Assembly (NCBI GenBank): GCA_041739345.1
Contig: JBGSNZ010000015.1
Coordinates: forward strand, 33,249-97,248
DNA length: 64,000 nucleotides
From: DIGJ01 sp041739345
GTDB lineage: Bacteria; Bacillota; Clostridia; Lachnospirales; Lachnospiraceae
Direction: 5' to 3'
Of the stretch, positions 61,656 to 64,000 are shown one piece after another (within the stretch, counting starts at the first letter, position 1; each line of letters starts with the position of its first letter). The notes under the pieces were generated by a model. That model was not told where the DNA came from. It saw nothing but the letters and a program-made list of their open reading frames with translations, and searched no databases. A program made the position numbers and the translations under genes.

Positions 61656-61709
61656 TTAAGTACTTTATGTACTTAAGTATATCATAACTTATAAAAATTA
61701 TCTATAAGT
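61656..61709. promoter_or_regulatory. Candidate LysR operator between lysR and selD
   Basis: TTAAGTAC-TTTAT-GTACTTAA (61656-61676), a perfect 8-bp inverted repeat, followed by ACTTATA-N9-TATAAGT (61687-61709). Both lie in the divergent region where an LTTR would be expected to bind. Confidence 0.65.
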
Positions 61710-61795
61710 ATTGATGTTTTACAACCTAATCCATATTTCACTCTTTCTACTTTTGTGTTATGATAATTTTATAGAAAATGAAAGGATGCATAAAA

Positions 61796-62836
61796 ATGGA
61801 AAAAAGTAATGTAGCATTAACCAGTCTTGTTAAAACATCCGGATGCGCTGCAAAGTTAGGCCCCGGTTTATTGCATGGCATATTAGAGAAGCTTCCAAAA
61901 TTTGAAAATCCGAATCTATTAGTTGGATTTGACACAAGTGATGATGCATGTGTTTATAAAATAAATGATTCTACCGTAGCGATTCAAACGGTAGATTTCT
62001 TCCCCCCAATGGTAGATGATCCATTTACCTTTGGTCAGATTGCTGCTGCAAATGCATTGAGCGATATTTATGCTATGGGAGGTACTCCTGCAACTGCTAT
62101 GAACCTTATTTGTTTTCCTTCCTGTCTGGATATTGAAATTCTTCAACAGATTCTGGAAGGAGGATATTCCAAAGTAAAAGAGGCCGGTGCTGTCATTGCT
62201 GGTGGCCATACCATATCAGACCCAACACCAAAATACGGTTTATGTGTTACCGGCTTTGCTCATCCAGATGATATTCTCACCAATAGCAATGCAAAACCAG
62301 GTGATGTATTAGTTCTTACCAAACCGATCGGAATCGGTATTATGAATACAGCTTCAAAGGCTAAAATGATTACAGATGCACAATTGAAGCAGATTACCAA
62401 TATTATGACAACACTCAATAAATACGGCAAAGAATGTTTGGACGGCCTTACCGTTCATTCCTTAACGGATGTTACCGGCTTTAGTCTAACCGGGCACAGC
62501 TATGAAATGGCAGAAGGAAGCAAGACTTCTATCGAGCTTTATACCAATCAGATTCCAGTAATTAAAGAAGCCTTAGACTTTGCGTCCATGGGCATCATTC
62601 CAGAAGGAATGTATAATAATTTGGATTATTTACAAGATAAGTTTGTTTGCAAAAACGATTTACCACAGAATATGAAAGATTTATTGCTAGACCCACAGAC
62701 CTCTGGTGGTCTATTAATATCTCTTCCTGAAAAAGATGCCAAAGAGTTTTTAAAGCGCATGGAGGCATTTTCTCCATGGTCCCGCATTATTGGACAAGTT
62801 GTAGATAAGAAAGAAGCTCCAATTCTGTTGTACTAA
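61796..62836 (+). CDS. selD: Selenophosphate synthase
   Basis: 346 aa, makes selenophosphate from selenide and ATP. The N-terminal catalytic motif is TSGCAAKLGPG near residues 14-24, with Cys and Lys present; the second E. coli Cys is Ala. Metal-binding LVGFDTSDDACVY, QTVDFFPPMVDDPF, the FGQIAAANALSDIYAMGG block, IAGGHTISDP and TDVTGFSLTGH follow. The end has LLLDPQTSGGLLIS. I use the ATG at 61796 behind AAAGGATG. Beside the hydroxylase genes it likely feeds a selenium cofactor rather than selenoproteins. Confidence 0.94.
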   Translation: MEKSNVALTSLVKTSGCAAKLGPGLLHGILEKLPKFENPNLLVGFDTSDDACVYKINDSTVAIQTVDFFPPMVDDPFTFGQIAAANALSDIYAMGGTPATAMNLICFPSCLDIEILQQILEGGYSKVKEAGAVIAGGHTISDPTPKYGLCVTGFAHPDDILTNSNAKPGDVLVLTKPIGIGIMNTASKAKMITDAQLKQITNIMTTLNKYGKECLDGLTVHSLTDVTGFSLTGHSYEMAEGSKTSIELYTNQIPVIKEALDFASMGIIPEGMYNNLDYLQDKFVCKNDLPQNMKDLLLDPQTSGGLLISLPEKDAKEFLKRMEAFSPWSRIIGQVVDKKEAPILLY

Positions 62837-63164
62837 ATTCTGGTTTAACGGTGGGGGATGGACGCGGGGAGTTTTGGGAAAGTCACGCAAGAAAGCGGTG
62901 GGTTTATGATTTTTGCTGATTTTGAGAAAGTGGCCCGCTGTTATTGGCAATGCTAGAGTAAACAACGGAATTAGTAGGAGATGGTAGTAAAAAGATCAGA
63001 CCATGATTATATAAAATTGGGATAACAAAAATATAATAAAGAAAAGCCACTGTGCCCTTTTGCAATTCTAAAGCTGTTTGAGAAATGGATTGAATATGCT
63101 AAATGCAGGTTCAACAGCTACTCTATTAGAAAAAGAATGGGAAAATAATATTAGGGAGTTAGAA
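62837..63164. other. Gap of 328 bp between selD and a GNAT gene
   Basis: The first 120 bases are noticeably G-rich on the plus strand (GGTGGGGGATGGACGCGGGG) compared with the flanks. The last 70 bases are open in the GNAT frame but lack a ribosome site at their ATGs. No terminator, RNA gene or complete gene was seen. Remnant or transferred DNA is possible. Confidence 0.45.
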
Positions 63165-63644
63165 ATGGATAATTATACAATTGACAAGGTAGACTCAAAT
63201 GACATAGATGGAATTTTGGATATTTATAATTCTAATAAATCATTTTTGTGTAATCACATGGGAATTTCAAGTGTTTCCAAAGAATTTATACTTAATGAGA
63301 TTGAAGAAATGCGGAAAGTTGGTTTTAATTCATCAATAATAAAAGATAATAAAGGTGAAATAGTTGGACTATGTGATTTTAAAATTGGTGATGAAGTATA
63401 TTTATCACTATTAATGATTGATTCTAGATTAAAAGGTTACGGATTAGGAAAGACCATATATAATCAGTTGGAAAAAATGTTCAAAGCTAAGAATGCCAAG
63501 CGTATTAGAATAGATGTTGTATATGACTATGACGAAAATGTAATTGGATTTTGGGAGAGACAGGGTTTTATATCTAATGCAAAAATAGAATTAGAGTGGA
63601 ATGGATATAAATCGAATGCTATTAAAATGTATAAAATTATTTAA
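63165..63644 (+). CDS. GNAT-family N-acetyltransferase
   Basis: 159 aa. The acetyl-CoA loop is MIDSRLKGYGLGKTIYNQLE near residues 89-108, after IVGLCDFKIGDEVYLSLL; NVIGFWERQGFI near 128 is the usual end motif. The ATG at 63165 follows AGGGAG by six bases. Substrate unknown. Its codons are more AT-rich than those of the selenium genes, and it lies beside an insertion sequence. Confidence 0.82.
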   Translation: MDNYTIDKVDSNDIDGILDIYNSNKSFLCNHMGISSVSKEFILNEIEEMRKVGFNSSIIKDNKGEIVGLCDFKIGDEVYLSLLMIDSRLKGYGLGKTIYNQLEKMFKAKNAKRIRIDVVYDYDENVIGFWERQGFISNAKIELEWNGYKSNAIKMYKII

Positions 63645-63943
63645 GAAAAAACAGAACTTCTATAGTACATATTTTTCCCGGATTTTAATATATTTACCTC
63701 TGTATATTTTTACTGAATTCAATCTCAATTCTGGTTCTATTGAATGCTTGAAAACAGCGAGTCCCAATTTTGTAATCAGCCATGAAAGGCTGAGCTCATA
63801 ATCTATCGTTCAATTTACACGGCTCCCATGGTGGGCTTTTATATCATTTGAGCATATGGAAGGCTGCTGAAAAAGTAACTTTAATCGTACAAAGAACCAT
63901 CTTATCTGATATAATTAAGTTATTAGATAAGGTGGTGTTTTTT
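63645..63943. other. Gap including the probable left end of an insertion sequence
   Basis: The first 200 bases are AT-rich with no recognised gene. From about 63865 the sequence GCTGCTGAAAAAGTAAC could be an IS end, judged only by position. CTTATCT and AGATAAG (63901-63931) form a hairpin just before the transposase gene. Confidence 0.4.
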
Positions 63944-64000
63944 ATGATTAATAACCAACAAACATTGAATTTAAGTCCTCATATGGATTTATACGATATT
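63944..64000 (+). mobile_element. IS1182-like transposase, N-terminal fragment
   Basis: 19 codons are inside the window: MINNQQTLNLSPHMDLYDI. The NLSPHMDLYDI stretch is typical of the N-terminus of IS1182-type transposases. GGTGGTG precedes the ATG. The gene continues beyond the right edge, so completeness cannot be judged. Confidence 0.65.

Noticed and set aside
63078..63164. Longer GNAT protein starting at 63078
   Set aside because: The extra 29 residues do not fit the family and the ATG at 63165 has the proper Shine-Dalgarno.

Overview
The window is AT-rich DNA from a low-GC, anaerobic, spore-forming Firmicute. Strong Shine-Dalgarno sequences (GGAGG) precede nearly every gene. The anaerobe and sporulation signs are a reverse rubrerythrin, cwlD and a selenium-dependent molybdenum hydroxylase set. 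Gene content and protein style point to Lachnospiraceae, close to Clostridium (Lachnoclostridium) phytofermentans; that name is inference, not a database result. No rRNA, tRNA or CRISPR array was seen.

Layout. 0-5 kb: an autoinducer-2 (Lsr) locus, with lsrA and a cut-off permease gene on the minus strand and lsrR-lsrK-cupin on the plus strand, around a shared operator region. 5-9.5 kb: a carbohydrate ABC importer with its LacI-type regulator. 9.7-10.9 kb: a PerR-like regulator and reverse rubrerythrin that share an inverted-repeat operator. 11-12.6 kb: an ECF sigma factor and a membrane partner, each behind the same unusual promoter. 12.9-15 kb: glycosyltransferase and UDP-galactopyranose mutase. 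15.6-20.6 kb: a BMP-type nucleoside importer. 20.7-25.7 kb: poorly characterised proteins, including a large anchored protein with a degenerate C39-like domain, a proline/cysteine-rich protein, a YwmB-like protein and a Nudix hydrolase. 25.7-32.7 kb: a complete ribose operon (rbsR-K-D-A-C-B) plus deoC, all carrying the same LacI-type operator. 32.8-40.2 kb: the whole F1Fo ATP synthase operon, whose c subunit carries the Na+-binding signature. 40.3-44.8 kb: DUF402 protein, YwlE-type phosphatase, Sua5/YwlC, a DUF1097 protein, CwlD and an alpha/beta hydrolase.

44.8-48 kb and 55-62.8 kb hold two blocks of selenium genes: cysteine desulfurase-like enzyme, YedE, a TusA-like protein and two DUF3343 proteins; then Se-dependent xanthine dehydrogenase-type hydroxylase, MocA-like protein, YedF, YqeB, YqeC, a LysR regulator and SelD. 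Together they look like a selenium-labile-cofactor pathway: SelD makes selenophosphate, carriers deliver selenium, and YqeB/YqeC/MocA mature the hydroxylase. No selA, selB or tRNA-Sec lies in the window.

Between them (48-55 kb) lie a 5'-nucleotidase, an aldehyde dehydrogenase, a YhhN protein and a complete agr-type quorum-sensing system: agrA and agrC on one strand, agrB and a 52-residue agrD on the other, with textbook LytTR direct repeats between. The window therefore carries two quorum-sensing systems. The right edge enters an insertion sequence, probably IS1182-like.
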